Assembly: GCF_003315035.1 (NCBI RefSeq)
Contig: NZ_QNRE01000001.1
Span: 717,224-781,223, forward strand
DNA length: 64,000 nt
Direction: 5' to 3'
Source of the DNA: Nocardia puris
GTDB taxonomy: Bacteria; Actinomycetota; Actinomycetes; Mycobacteriales; Mycobacteriaceae
Shown one piece after another: positions 25,593-35,641 of this stretch. Under the pieces are notes generated by a model, which saw nothing but the letters and a program-made list of their open reading frames with translations, was not told the origin of the DNA and did no database searches. A program made the translations under genes and the position numbers. Numbering within the stretch: position 1 is the stretch's first letter; each line of letters opens with the position of its first letter.

Positions 25593-28265
25593 ATGGTCGA
25601 GCGTTCGTTCGTGGGGCGCCGCGCCGAGCTGTCCGCACTCGGCGTTGCCGCGGAATCGCCAGGCCAGCCGTGGGTCGCGCTGGTCGAGGGCCCCGCGGGC
25701 ATCGGCAAGTCGCGGCTGCTCGGCGCGTTCGCCCCGGCCGCCGCGCGGCACGGCGGGCGCGTGATCGCGGTCACCGCCACCGAGGACGAGCGGCCGCAAC
25801 CGCTGCACGTGGCGTACGACATAGTGGAGCGGCTCGCGGACACGGGTGCCGATACCGCCGGTATCCCGGACGACGCCGACGCGACCCGGCTCGGACGCGC
25901 CCTGCGCAAACTGCTGACCGACACGGTGCTCATCGTGGACGACGCGCACTGGCTGGACACCGAATCGGTGCGCCTGCTGACCTTCCTGGTGCGCAACCGT
26001 CCCGCCGCGCTGCGGCTGGTGCTGGCCTACCGGACCGGGCAGTGCCCGCCCGCCCTCACCCGGGCGCTGTCGGCGACCGGCACGTCCGTCCGCACCGTCA
26101 CCGTGCCGCCGTTCACCGAGCCCGAGGTCGCCGATCTGCTGCCCGAGGCCACGCCCGCCCGGCGCGCGAAGCTGCTCGCCGCCTCCGGGGGCAATCCGCT
26201 CTATCTGCTGCTGCTCGCCGACCTGCCGGACCGGGAGCCCGCGGACGACGACGCCTACGCCGGTCTGGACCGGACGGTGCGCGCCGAACTCGCCCAGCTG
26301 CCGCAGCCGCAGCGGCTGGTGGTCACCGCGGCGGCGGTGTGCGGGCCCGACACCGACCTCGAAATGCTCTGCGCCACTGCGGAATCGACGATGCCGGAGG
26401 TGACCGCCGCGCTCGACGCGCTGTGCGCGCGGGGACTGATGACGGTCGATGGGGGCACGATCTCCTTCAGCCATCCCCTGGTGCGCACCGCCGCGCACCG
26501 GCTGGCCGGCGCCGGGTGGCGCACGGCCGCGCACCATCGCGTCGCGGCGGTTTTGCGGGCGCGGGGTGCGGCCGCGCCGGCGCTGGCCCGGCACCTGGAA
26601 CTCGGAATGCTCGGCGCCGACGAGGACGCCGCCGCGCACCTGCGGCTGGCCGCCGAACAGACACTGGCGACCGCACCCGCGACCAGCGTGCGCTGGCTCG
26701 ATGCCGCGCGGCGCGCCGATCCCGCGCGCGGGAACCACCCCGGCGACACCTTGTTGCTGGGCCGGGCGCTGCTGCTCTCGGGTGCGGGCGAACGGGCCCG
26801 CGAGGTGCTGGAGCCGCTCGTCACGAGTACCGGACCGCACCGGCTGGAGGCGCTGCTGCTCTCGGCGCGGTGCGAACGGATGCTCGGCCGGGTGGACCGG
26901 GCGCGGGCGCTGCTGGCGACGGCCGCCGACCTGCCGCTGCTACCCGGCGACGGGCCGGTCCAGCTCGAACTGGCCATCCTGGAGATGCAGGACCATCAGG
27001 ACGCCGAGGGCCGCGCGCGCCTGGGCGCGCTGTTCACCTCCGAGGCCGTGGCCGATCCGGCGGTGCGCGCGGCGGCCACCGCGCTGGGCTGCCTGGGTAC
27101 GGTGTCGGAACTGCGGATCGAGGCCGCGCGCACCGCGTTCGCGGCCGCCGACCGCGCGTTCCGCGATCTGGACGACGATCAGCTGCGCGAGGTGGTGCAC
27201 GCGGTCCCCGCGCTGGGCTGGTCCGGCTTCTTCCTCGATGCCCACGCGCGGGTGCTGCCGCACCTGGATCGCGCGGTGCGGGTGAGCGCGCGGTTCGGCC
27301 GCAGTTACGCCCTCGCCGAACTGCACACGGTGCGGGCCTACGTCCTGCACAAGTTCGGGCGGCCCGCCGACGCGCTGGCGGCCGCCGACGACGCGCAGGA
27401 TTTCGCGGAACGGTTCGGCTACCCCGATCTGCTGCCGTTGGCGGGCGCGCTGAAAATCCGTGTGCGGCAGTGGACCTCGCCGGACGACGAGGTTCGGCGG
27501 CAGTGGTCGGAGGTGGCGGGGCTGCCTCGGCCGGTGATGCGGTGGTGGCGGCAGGTCGTCGAGTGGACGCTCAGCGATGTGGGCGTCGGCCTCGGCGTCG
27601 TCGATCCCCCCGACCTCCCGGCGGCCCTGGACGACCGGCCGGGCCCGATGCAGCCCACCCAACTGTCCCGCTACGCGAACATCCTGCTGGCGCAGGATGA
27701 TACGGAGCGGGCGCACGAGCAGCTCCGCCGCGCCGAGGCGGTGGCCGACGATCTCGGGTTGGCGAGCCAGCGGGCCGCCGCCACCCTCGTCCGCGCCGAA
27801 TACCTCTGCGCCACCGGCGATCCGGAGTCCGGCGAGCGCGTCGCGCGGGCGGCCGCGGCCGAGTTCGAGGCCGCGGACATGCCCGTCCAGCGCGGACTGG
27901 CGATATTGCTGGCCGCCGACATCGCCGGGCGCCGTGGCGAATTCACCCGCGCCACCGAACATCTCGTCGCGGCGCGGGACTTGTTCACCGCCGCGGGTGC
28001 CACCCGACTGATCACCGCCGCCACCTCGGCGCAGCGCCGTCTGGCGGGCAGCCGCGCCCCGGGCGCCGCGACGGAGCTGACGCCACGCGAGCGCGAGGTC
28101 GCCGAACTCGCCGCGCGCGGCCACGCCAACAAGGAGATCGCCACCCTGCTGTTCCTGAGCCCGCGCACCGTCGAGGACCACCTCAGCCGCATCCTGCGCA
28201 AGCTGGGCCTGACCGGGCGCGCCGGGATCGCCCACCGGCTGGCCGAACTCGACTCCGCGACCTGA
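25593..28265 (+). CDS. large LuxR-family transcriptional regulator with AAA ATPase domain
   Basis: 890 residues of the LAL (MalT-like) type. An N-terminal ATPase has Walker A GPAGIGKS (33-40) and Walker B VLIVDDAHWLD (about 112-122). A long helical TPR-like middle part follows, and a C-terminal LuxR helix-turn-helix (LTPREREVAELAARGHANKEIA). Such proteins activate target genes on binding an inducer and ATP. GGAGGG lies just before the ATG. The target is unknown; the gene stands alone. Confidence 0.92.
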   Translation: MVERSFVGRRAELSALGVAAESPGQPWVALVEGPAGIGKSRLLGAFAPAAARHGGRVIAVTATEDERPQPLHVAYDIVERLADTGADTAGIPDDADATRLGRALRKLLTDTVLIVDDAHWLDTESVRLLTFLVRNRPAALRLVLAYRTGQCPPALTRALSATGTSVRTVTVPPFTEPEVADLLPEATPARRAKLLAASGGNPLYLLLLADLPDREPADDDAYAGLDRTVRAELAQLPQPQRLVVTAAAVCGPDTDLEMLCATAESTMPEVTAALDALCARGLMTVDGGTISFSHPLVRTAAHRLAGAGWRTAAHHRVAAVLRARGAAAPALARHLELGMLGADEDAAAHLRLAAEQTLATAPATSVRWLDAARRADPARGNHPGDTLLLGRALLLSGAGERAREVLEPLVTSTGPHRLEALLLSARCERMLGRVDRARALLATAADLPLLPGDGPVQLELAILEMQDHQDAEGRARLGALFTSEAVADPAVRAAATALGCLGTVSELRIEAARTAFAAADRAFRDLDDDQLREVVHAVPALGWSGFFLDAHARVLPHLDRAVRVSARFGRSYALAELHTVRAYVLHKFGRPADALAAADDAQDFAERFGYPDLLPLAGALKIRVRQWTSPDDEVRRQWSEVAGLPRPVMRWWRQVVEWTLSDVGVGLGVVDPPDLPAALDDRPGPMQPTQLSRYANILLAQDDTERAHEQLRRAEAVADDLGLASQRAAATLVRAEYLCATGDPESGERVARAAAAEFEAADMPVQRGLAILLAADIAGRRGEFTRATEHLVAARDLFTAAGATRLITAATSAQRRLAGSRAPGAATELTPREREVAELAARGHANKEIATLLFLSPRTVEDHLSRILRKLGLTGRAGIAHRLAELDSAT

Positions 28266-28486
28266 ACGGAGCAGGCCGCCACCGAGTGCGGACGGCTCAC
28301 GCGCCGATCACACCGCAACCGCGTCCGGACGCACGCGGCTGACGCGCCGATTGCACATTGAAAACGCGGCGAGCCCGACCCGGCGAGGTTCCCGCACGCC
28401 CCGCGCGAATCGCCGTGCCGACCGGCCCGGCGGCGGTACGCTGGGGCCCGCTGCGGATCGCATCGGCGCGAAAGGATTCGGTGAAC

Positions 28487-29347
28487 ATGGCAGGAAAACG
28501 GACCGTTCTCACCGCAGGCCTGCGCCGCCTCGCCGCACTGCTGTTCGAGATGCGCGAGGGCGTCGGGCTGAGCAAGGAGGAGGTGAGCGGACGGACCGGG
28601 ATCAACGTCACCACCCTGTATCGCATCGAGGCGGCCCAGGCCCGCCCCCAACGCCGCACCCTCACCGCGTTGCTCGACCTGTACGACGTGGAACCGGAAC
28701 GCCGCAAGTACGCCGTCGATCTGCTCGCCGACGCCCAGAAGCCCGGCATGTCGCGGCCGTACGAGGCCAATCTCACCGAGGTCTACGCCGCCTACATCAA
28801 CTTCGAGTCCGAGGCGCTGTCGGCGCGGCACTACGAGACCTCGTTCATCCCCGGCCTGTTGCAGACCAAGGAGTACGCCCGCGCCGTCGTCGACACCTCC
28901 ATGCCGAAGGTGGAGAACTCGGTGGTGGACAACCGCGTGGAGGCCCGCCTGAACCGCTCGGCCGTGCTGACCAGGGACGAACCGCTGGAACTGTGGGTGG
29001 TGCTGGACGAGGCCGCGGTGCGCCGCGTCGTCGGCGGGCCCGCCACCATGCGCGGTCAGCTGGAGAAGCTGGCCGCGCAGAGCACCTACAAGAACATCAT
29101 CCTGCAGATCCTCCCCTTCGACGCGGGCGCGCACCCCGGCATGCCCGGCGCGTTCACACTGCTGGACTTCAAGGACCCCAACGATCCCGAACTGGTCTAC
29201 GTCGAGGGCATCGCGGGTGACGCGCTCGTGGAGGGGCACACCGAGGTGCGCCGATTCGGCGTCATCTTCGACCAGCTGCGCGCCATGGCGCTGAGCCCGC
29301 GCGACTCGGTCGCGCTGATCGAGCGGATCGCCGCCGAAATGCGCTGA
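28487..29347 (+). CDS. XRE-family regulator with DUF5753 domain
   Basis: 286 residues. The helix-turn-helix lies at about 10-62 (LSKEEVSGRTGINVTTLYRIE). The C-terminal DUF5753 domain (YETSFIPGLLQTKEYARAV) is the one found in Streptomyces WhiJ-type regulators. AAAGGA is 10 nt before the ATG at 28487 and 4 nt before an in-frame GTG at 28481, so the start is uncertain by two codons. It is followed by a metallopeptidase gene and, convergently, by a DUF4254 gene. Confidence 0.9.
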   Translation: MAGKRTVLTAGLRRLAALLFEMREGVGLSKEEVSGRTGINVTTLYRIEAAQARPQRRTLTALLDLYDVEPERRKYAVDLLADAQKPGMSRPYEANLTEVYAAYINFESEALSARHYETSFIPGLLQTKEYARAVVDTSMPKVENSVVDNRVEARLNRSAVLTRDEPLELWVVLDEAAVRRVVGGPATMRGQLEKLAAQSTYKNIILQILPFDAGAHPGMPGAFTLLDFKDPNDPELVYVEGIAGDALVEGHTEVRRFGVIFDQLRAMALSPRDSVALIERIAAEMR

Positions 29348-29451
29348 ACAGGCCGCCCGCGGCGAATCCCGCGCTGCCCGAGCCGATCACGCGCGAGCGC
29401 CCCGTGACACGGGCGTGACGCCGTACGAAGCGATGGGTAGAGTGAGCGCCG

Positions 29452-29943
29452 ATGACCAGCATGGAAGCCCGTCTCGGCGAAGCTACCCGGACGGTGCCGC
29501 TCCCCGCTCCGTGGGACCTCAACGCGTATCTGGCCGCCGTGGCCGCCCATCGCGGACGCTCCATCTCGCTGCGTCCGGTGTCCGCCGCGATGCTCGCCGA
29601 GGACGGCTGTCGCGGTAAGGGACTCTGGGTGGCGCGCGGACACGACGACATCATCGTCTACGACGCCGACGCCACCGACCGCAACGCCGAGCACATCATC
29701 CTGCACGAAGTGGGCCACATGCTGCTCGGCCACGGCAAGGATCTGGCCGAACCCGCCACCCCGCTGTCGCCGAAACTGGCCGCGCTGCTGCCCTCGCTGG
29801 CGGCGCAGCACGTGCTGGGCCGCAACGAGTTCGGCGTCGAAGGCGAGCAGGAGGCGGAGGTGTTCGCCGACATGACGATGGTGTACGCCACGCTGCCGCG
29901 CCGCACCGCGCGCGGGTTCCGGCTGTTCCGTCGCGACCGCTAG
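29452..29943 (+). CDS. ImmA/IrrE-like zinc metallopeptidase
   Basis: 163 residues. The zincin motif is H85-E-V-G-H89, and the downstream acidic segment GEQEAEVFADMTM (131-143) would supply the third ligand, as in ImmA/IrrE proteins. ImmA-type proteases usually cleave or release a partner XRE repressor, and here the XRE-DUF5753 gene sits 104 bp upstream on the same strand. Whether they are functionally paired is an inference. Its TAG overlaps the stop of the convergent DUF4254 gene in the 4-bp sequence CTAG. Confidence 0.75.
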   Translation: MTSMEARLGEATRTVPLPAPWDLNAYLAAVAAHRGRSISLRPVSAAMLAEDGCRGKGLWVARGHDDIIVYDADATDRNAEHIILHEVGHMLLGHGKDLAEPATPLSPKLAALLPSLAAQHVLGRNEFGVEGEQEAEVFADMTMVYATLPRRTARGFRLFRRDR

Positions 29944-30377
29944 GCCGTCGGCGCGCGCCGCGCCGCACCGCGCATCTCGTCCACCAGATCCTCGTATCTG
30001 TCGGCGGTCTCGACCACCTGCAACCACGCCTCGTAGAACACCGCGTCGGGCGCGGCGGCGAGCGGCAGGTAGGCCTGCGTGGTGAGCTGGGCGAGCCGGT
30101 CGACCACACCGCCCACCGTCTCGCGCCGCGCGCACGGGGCGGGCGGCACCGGCGTCACCAAGGTCATCCAGCGGTCGATCGCGCGCACCAGCTGGGTCCG
30201 GCGGCGCTCGAGTTTCGCCGCCTGGCGCACCGGTGTGCGCTCCCGCAGGGCGTGCAGCTGGGCGAGTTCGCCCGCCGCCTCGAGCACCGGGTGATCGTCG
30301 TGCGGAAGTCCCCGGCAGGCCGCGAGCAGCAACTCCTTGCCGGGGATCGTCCAGTCAGCCGCACCACCGCGCGTCAT
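29940..30377 (-). CDS. DUF4254 protein, second copy
   Basis: 145 residues, helical, with the DUF4254 pattern (HPVLEAAGELAQLHALRERTPVRQAAKLERRRTQLVRAIDRWM, then VVDRLAQLTTQAY). It parallels the protein at 17223-17666 in length and layout but is clearly diverged. GGAGGG precedes the ATG at 30377. Function unknown. Confidence 0.72.
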   Translation of the reverse strand: MTRGGAADWTIPGKELLLAACRGLPHDDHPVLEAAGELAQLHALRERTPVRQAAKLERRRTQLVRAIDRWMTLVTPVPPAPCARRETVGGVVDRLAQLTTQAYLPLAAAPDAVFYEAWLQVVETADRYEDLVDEMRGAARRAPTA

Positions 30378-30595
30378 CTCACCGCCCTCCGCGACACCAT
30401 CATCCACGGGCCGAGGGGTACGCGCACCGCCTCGGTACCGTCGCGCACGAGCGCGAAACTCGCGATATCCGAGGTGTACCACCGCGCGGCCCGCACCGCG
30501 ACCCCCGGCCGGAAATCAGGACAGCCTGGCCTCACTCCGGACGAAACCGGGTGCACGTCGCGCGCGTCACCGCGCGCGGGTCTAGGCTGACCGCC

Positions 30596-31093
30596 GTGGT
30601 CGAACCGCAACCTCCCGTGGCCCCCCACCCCGATATCGCTCCGCTCGCCCCGCTGCTCGGAACGTGGCGCGGCGCGGGCCACGGCGAGTATCCGACGATC
30701 GAGGATTTCGACTACGTCGAAGAGGTCCGGTTCGGCCACCTCGGCCGCCCGTTCCTGACCTACCGGCAGCGCACCCGCGCCGCCGACGGCAGCAGGCCGA
30801 TGCACGCCGAGACCGGTTACCTGCGCTGCCCGCGCCCCGACCACGTCGAGCTGATCCTCGCGCACCCGACCGGCATCACCGAGATCTGCGAAGGCGGGCT
30901 CACCATCGACGGCGACGAACTGCGCATGGAGTTCGACTCCACCAGCATCGCGCGCAGCAGCACCGCGAAACTGGTGACCGCGCTGGGCCGTTCGTTCCGC
31001 GTCGCGGGCGACACCATCGACTACACCCTTCGCATGGCGGCCGTCGGCGAGCCGCTCACCCACCACCTCGCCGCCACTTTGCACCGGGCCTGA
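30596..31093 (+). CDS. nitrobindin-type heme protein (FABP-like, peroxynitrite isomerase family)
   Basis: 165 residues. LLGTWRGAGHGEYPTIEDFDY (21-41 region) is the nitrobindin signature, and the C-terminal THHLAATLHRA carries the proximal heme His (156 or 157; His155 in the M. tuberculosis protein Rv2717c). The family is a ten-stranded beta-barrel that binds ferric heme and isomerises peroxynitrite to nitrate. The GTG at 30596 gives the family's usual length. Confidence 0.9.
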   Translation: MVEPQPPVAPHPDIAPLAPLLGTWRGAGHGEYPTIEDFDYVEEVRFGHLGRPFLTYRQRTRAADGSRPMHAETGYLRCPRPDHVELILAHPTGITEICEGGLTIDGDELRMEFDSTSIARSSTAKLVTALGRSFRVAGDTIDYTLRMAAVGEPLTHHLAATLHRA

Positions 31094-31372
31094 TCAGCGG
31101 AGCCGTGGGCCCCGCACCCGGGCTCGATCTCCGTCCGCACCCACCTCACACACCGCGCGCTCACCCCGACGAACCGTGCGCGACCGTCAAGCCCCAGGCT
31201 CCCGGCCGGAAATGACCAGGTCCGCCCGGCCGCTGTGCTCTCGGACACGTTCCTCTTGCCGCTTCGACGCTCCCCGTCCTATGGTCCCATTCAGCTAATT
31301 TATAGCTAACTTCGAGCGCGTCGCCGCGCCGCCACCTCACCCGTCCATCCCCGGAACGAGAGAGTACGAACC

Positions 31373-31543
31373 ATGAAGCGATCCACCACGCTCCTCGCCA
31401 CCGCCGGCATCATCACCGCCGGAACCGTGGCCCTTCAGCTCCTCGGCGGCGCGGGCACGGGCGGCTTCGACCCGTTCACCGATGTCTCGTTCGGCCACGT
31501 CGGCCAGCCGTTCACCCCGGCGGGCACCGGCGGACTTCAGTAG
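31373..31543 (+). CDS. 56-residue small secreted protein
   Basis: ATG at 31373. A basic start (MKRSTTLLATAG) leads a hydrophobic signal-peptide-like segment to about residue 27. The remainder is a short Gly/Phe-rich tail (GGFDPFTDVSFGHVGQPFTP). An AT-rich promoter-like island with the direct repeat AGCTAA-N5-AGCTAA lies at 31293-31309. It converges on the penicillin-binding lipoprotein gene and overlaps its stop by 7 bp. No family recognised. Confidence 0.55.
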   Translation: MKRSTTLLATAGIITAGTVALQLLGGAGTGGFDPFTDVSFGHVGQPFTPAGTGGLQ

Positions 31544-33324
31544 CCAGGAGGTAACGCGGCGAACATATCGCGGGTCACCGCGACCGCGTTGTCGGAACTG
31601 CCGCCCTTGACCAGCAGGGTCGCGAAGGCCATATCACCGCGATAGCCGACGAACCACGAATGCGACCCGCCGTCCACCTCGGCCTCACCGGTCTTGCCGT
31701 AGACCTCGCCCTGATCCCGGATCCGCTCCGCCGTACCGCCCGTCACCACCTTGCGCATCATCATGCGCAGCCCCTCGACCACCTCGGGCGCGAGCGCGGG
31801 CCGCTCCCCCTCCACCGTCGTCTCGCGCCCCGCGATCAGATAGGGCGTGGGCGCGGACCCGTTCGCGATGGCCGCCGCCATCAGCGCCATACCGAACGGG
31901 CTCACCACCACCTTGCCCTGCCCGATACCGTCCTCGGTGCGCTGCACCATGTCCTCGGCGGGCGGCACCGACCCCGACGTGGTGGGCAGGCCGACCACCG
32001 AATAGTCCTGGCCCACCCCGAAGCGCGCGGCCGCCACGTGCAGCGCATCGGCGGGCAGTTCGCTGGCCAGCTTCGCGAACGAGGTGTTGCAGGACCGTTC
32101 GTAGGCGGTCGCCATCGGCACGCTGCCCACGCTGAACATGTTGTAGTTGGGGATGGTCCGCTCCCCGATGACGATGCTGCTCGGGCAGGGCAGCACGGTG
32201 TCGGGGGTGGCGGTGCCGTGTTCCATCGCCGCGGCCGCGGTGACCGTCTTGAAGATCGAGCCCGGCGGGTACTGCCCGATCGTGGCGACCGGCCCGTCCC
32301 GGTCGGCCGCCGCGTTCTGCGCGACGGCCAGGATCGCGCCGGTCGACGGGCGGATCACCACCATCATGGTCTGTTCGGTGCGCGGTTCCACGGCCCGCTG
32401 CGCGGCGTACTGGATGAACCGGTCCACGCTCAGCGCGAACGACGGCGCGGGCCGCGAGGGCACCTCGGTGAGCACCGAGGTGTCCGCGCCGTTGGCATTG
32501 CGCGTCACCACGCTCCACCCGGCCTTGCCGTCCACCTCGGCGATGACCGACTTGCGGACCTGCGTCATGAGGTCGGGCGCGAACTCGCGGTCGGTGGCGA
32601 CCATGTCCCACTCCTGGGTGAGCGTCACCCCCGGCAGGCCGATGAGGTCGGCGCCGACCCGGTTGTACTCGACCTCGGTGAGCAGCAGGACGGTGTAGGG
32701 GCCGGCGGCGGTGCGCGCCGAGTTCAGGACGGCCTCGGGGGTGAGGCGTTTGTCGAACGGGCGCAGTGCGGTGGACAGCCGGGTGGCGACCGCGCCCGCG
32801 TCGGTGGCCTGGGTGGCGTCGAAGGTCACGCGGGTGACCTTGCCGGGGACCAGGACGTCGCTGCCGCCCTGTTCGTTCACCCGGGCGCGCGGGGCGGGAT
32901 TCGAGCGCAATTCCATGGTCTGGGTGTCGCCGAGTTCCGGATGGATGTTCGACGAGGTCCACCGCACCGTCCAGCGGCCGCCGCTGCGACCCATCTGCAA
33001 CTGTCCGGTGTAGGTCCAGACGCGGTCCTTGGGCAGCTGCCACTCGTAGGTGTAGTCGACGGTGGCGGTGTCACCCGTCACGCGCGCCGCGCCCGTGCGG
33101 GCGGACAGGCTCTCGGCCTGCAAGTTCTCCCACGCGGAAGTCATTGCGGCCAGGGCCTTCTCGGGCTGGCTGGTCTGGTCGGCGGCGCGCTGCAGATCCC
33201 GGTCGGCGAAGGCGGCGACGAAATCGTCGGCCGCGGGCGCGGGGCCCTGCGGACCGGTCGAGCACCCCACACCGGCCACGGCCAGCACCGCCACGAGGAG
33301 CGGGAGGAACAGTCGAGTCGCCAT
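31537..33324 (-). CDS. penicillin-binding lipoprotein, D,D-transpeptidase
   Basis: 595 residues. The lipobox cysteine is C21 (VAGVGC). An NTF2-like MecA-type N-terminal domain (about 30-140) and a dimerisation region precede the transpeptidase domain, whose motifs are S356-x-x-K359 (SIFK), S411-C-N413 and K544-T-G. All are intact, so it should be an active cross-linking enzyme outside the membrane. It is the counterpart of Rv2864c. The ATG at 33324 is chosen because it begins the lipoprotein signal. Confidence 0.93.
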   Translation of the reverse strand: MATRLFLPLLVAVLAVAGVGCSTGPQGPAPAADDFVAAFADRDLQRAADQTSQPEKALAAMTSAWENLQAESLSARTGAARVTGDTATVDYTYEWQLPKDRVWTYTGQLQMGRSGGRWTVRWTSSNIHPELGDTQTMELRSNPAPRARVNEQGGSDVLVPGKVTRVTFDATQATDAGAVATRLSTALRPFDKRLTPEAVLNSARTAAGPYTVLLLTEVEYNRVGADLIGLPGVTLTQEWDMVATDREFAPDLMTQVRKSVIAEVDGKAGWSVVTRNANGADTSVLTEVPSRPAPSFALSVDRFIQYAAQRAVEPRTEQTMMVVIRPSTGAILAVAQNAAADRDGPVATIGQYPPGSIFKTVTAAAAMEHGTATPDTVLPCPSSIVIGERTIPNYNMFSVGSVPMATAYERSCNTSFAKLASELPADALHVAAARFGVGQDYSVVGLPTTSGSVPPAEDMVQRTEDGIGQGKVVVSPFGMALMAAAIANGSAPTPYLIAGRETTVEGERPALAPEVVEGLRMMMRKVVTGGTAERIRDQGEVYGKTGEAEVDGGSHSWFVGYRGDMAFATLLVKGGSSDNAVAVTRDMFAALPPGY

Positions 33325-33404
33325 AACGGCCCGATCGTAACGGCCCCGACCGATCGGACCGGAAAGGCGCGCTGAGCGGGGCGGCTGCCGAATTCTCCGG
33401 CGCG

Positions 33405-34268
33405 TCAGTCCAGCAGCACGGTCGCGAAGGTGGCGATCTGGCGGAACCCGACGCGACCGTATGCGCGCCGCGCCACGGTGTTGTAGTCGTTGACGTACAG
33501 GCTGGCCGTACGACCCGACGCGACCACCGCGTTCGCGACGGCTGCGGCACCCGCCGTGCCGAGGCCGCGCCCGCGGCGATCCGGGTGCACCCACACGCCC
33601 TGGATCTGCCCGGTGCGCTTGGACAGCGAGCCGACCTCCGCCTTGAACACGACCTCACCGTCGTCGAAACGTGCCCAGGCGCGGCCGGATTCGATGAGGC
33701 TCTGGATGCGGCGGCGATAGCCGCGCCCGCCGTCGCCGGCCCGCGGATCGACGCCGACCTCCTCGATGAACATCGCGATGGCCGCGCTCAGGTAGCGATC
33801 CAATTCGTCGGGGCGGGCGCGGCGCACCTGCGGATCGGCGGCGACCAACGCCGGCTGGGCGAGCGCGAGCAGCGGCTGGGTACCGCGCAGCTCCCGCGCC
33901 GGACCCCACTTCTCGCTCAGCATCTCCCACAGCGGCAGCGCGAGTTCCTGGCGGCCCACCACCGACGAGCACACGCGCGGCCACCGGCCCGCGCGATCGG
34001 CGAAGGCGCGCAGGGCGTCCTGATCACCGCGCAGCGGCACCAGGTTCGCGCCCGAGTAGCACAGGGATTCGGCGGGCCCGCCGCGACTCCACAGCTCCCC
34101 GGCGCCCGTGTTCGCGGCCAGCCCGAATTCCTGCAACCTGGCGGCGATCATGCACGAGGCGATCGGATCCGCATCCAGCACGCGCAGGACCTGCGCCAGA
34201 TCCCGATTCGCGAGCTGCCGCGCGGGGGCGTACTTGGCCCGTCGCGTCGGCTCCAGCAGACTCCGCAC
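33405..34268 (-). CDS. two-domain GNAT acetyltransferase (DUF4081 + GNAT)
   Basis: 287 residues. An N-terminal DUF4081-type domain (about 1-130) precedes a GNAT domain with the acetyl-CoA loop GVWVHPDRRGRGLGTAGAAAV (about 220-240). The acceptor is unknown. It lies between the penicillin-binding lipoprotein and ispG, the position of Rv2867c in M. tuberculosis. Confidence 0.88.
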   Translation of the reverse strand: MRSLLEPTRRAKYAPARQLANRDLAQVLRVLDADPIASCMIAARLQEFGLAANTGAGELWSRGGPAESLCYSGANLVPLRGDQDALRAFADRAGRWPRVCSSVVGRQELALPLWEMLSEKWGPARELRGTQPLLALAQPALVAADPQVRRARPDELDRYLSAAIAMFIEEVGVDPRAGDGGRGYRRRIQSLIESGRAWARFDDGEVVFKAEVGSLSKRTGQIQGVWVHPDRRGRGLGTAGAAAVANAVVASGRTASLYVNDYNTVARRAYGRVGFRQIATFATVLLD

Positions 34269-34286
34269 ACCGACAGCCTGCCACGA

Positions 34287-34302
34287 ACCGGAAGGTTCCG
34301 GT
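34287..34302. promoter_or_regulatory. 16-bp palindrome upstream of the GNAT gene
   Basis: ACCGGAA-GG-TTCCGGT, 19 bp upstream of the GNAT start. The 2-nt centre makes a hairpin unlikely, so a dimeric protein site is more plausible. Confidence 0.4.
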
Positions 34303-34333
34303 ACGGGTATTCGAAAACCGCAGGTGAGGTGGA

Positions 34334-35491
34334 TCAGCCGACGGTGACGACGGGCTCGCCGCCCGGCGCGTCCTCGCCCATCTCCTCGGCGATGCGCAGG
34401 GCTTCCTCGATGAGGGTCTCCACGATCTGGTGCTCGGGCACCGTCTTGATGACCTCGCCCTTCACGAAGATCTGGCCCTTGCCGTTGCCGGACGCGACAC
34501 CCAGATCGGCCTCGCGCGCCTCACCGGGACCGTTCACCACGCAGCCCATGACGGCCACGCGCAGCGGCACCTCCATGCCCTCGAGCCCCGCCGTCACCTC
34601 GTTGGCGAGGGTGTACACGTCCACTTGCGCGCGGCCGCAGGACGGGCAGGACACGATCTCGAGCTTGCGCGGGCGCAGGTTCAGCGACTGCAGGATCTGG
34701 CCGCCGACCTTGATCTCCTCGACGGGCGGCGCGGACAGCGACACGCGGATGGTGTCGCCGATGCCCTCGCTCAGCAGCGCGCCGAACGCGACGGCCGACT
34801 TGATGGTGCCCTGGAACGCCGGACCGGCCTCGGTGACACCGAGGTGCAGCGGGTAGTCGCACTGGGCGGCCAGCTGCCGGTAGGCCTCCACCATGATCAC
34901 CGGGTCGTTGTGCTTGACGGAGATCTTGATGTCGCCGAAGCCGTGCTCCTCGAACAGGCTCGCCTCCCACAGCGCCGACTCCACCAGCGCCTCGGGGGTG
35001 GCCTTGCCGTACTTCTCCATCATCCGCTTGTCCAGCGAACCGGCGTTCACGCCGATGCGGATCGGGATGCCCGCCGCACCCGCCGCCTGCGCGACCTCTT
35101 TGACGCGGCCGTCGAACTCCTTGATATTGCCGGGGTTCACGCGGACCGCGGCGCAGCCCGCGTCGATGGCGGCGAAGATGTAGCGGGGCTGGAAGTGAAT
35201 GTCGGCGATCACCGGGATGGGCGATTTGCGCGCGATGGTCGCGAGCGCGTCGGCGTCCTCCTGGCGCGGGCACGCCACCCGGACGATGTCACAGCCCGAG
35301 GCGGTGAGCTCGGCGATCTGCTGCAGCGTCGCGTTCACGTCGTGGGTCTTGGTGGTGGCCATCGACTGCACGGAGATCGGGTGGTCGCTCCCGACGCCGA
35401 CACCGCCCACCATCAGCTGGCGGGTCTTGCGGCGGGGCGCCAGCACAGCCGCCGGAGCGGACGGCATCCCCAGTCCGATTGCGGTGGTCAC
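34334..35491 (-). CDS. ispG: 4-hydroxy-3-methylbut-2-enyl diphosphate synthase (IspG/GcpE)
   Basis: Converts MEcPP to HMBPP with a [4Fe-4S] cluster, the sixth step of the MEP isoprenoid pathway. 385 residues with [18 protein letters not shown] at the start of the barrel and the cluster-binding segments [11 protein letters not shown] and [10 protein letters not shown]. Part of the minus-strand run dxr-rip1-ispG; dxr acts earlier in the same pathway. Confidence 0.97.
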   Translation of the reverse strand: MTTAIGLGMPSAPAAVLAPRRKTRQLMVGGVGVGSDHPISVQSMATTKTHDVNATLQQIAELTASGCDIVRVACPRQEDADALATIARKSPIPVIADIHFQPRYIFAAIDAGCAAVRVNPGNIKEFDGRVKEVAQAAGAAGIPIRIGVNAGSLDKRMMEKYGKATPEALVESALWEASLFEEHGFGDIKISVKHNDPVIMVEAYRQLAAQCDYPLHLGVTEAGPAFQGTIKSAVAFGALLSEGIGDTIRVSLSAPPVEEIKVGGQILQSLNLRPRKLEIVSCPSCGRAQVDVYTLANEVTAGLEGMEVPLRVAVMGCVVNGPGEAREADLGVASGNGKGQIFVKGEVIKTVPEHQIVETLIEEALRIAEEMGEDAPGGEPVVTVG

Positions 35492-35641
35492 TTTCGGCTG
35501 CCTACTTTCCTACGTCTGCGGGCCGTTCGATTACCGAGCTTAGTCGCGTGCGCGGGACCACCACCGTGTGACTCCCACGACAAGCGGCCGGTGTTGGCCC
35601 CACCCCGGATGCCCGCGACAGGATACAGGGCGTGGGCGAAC

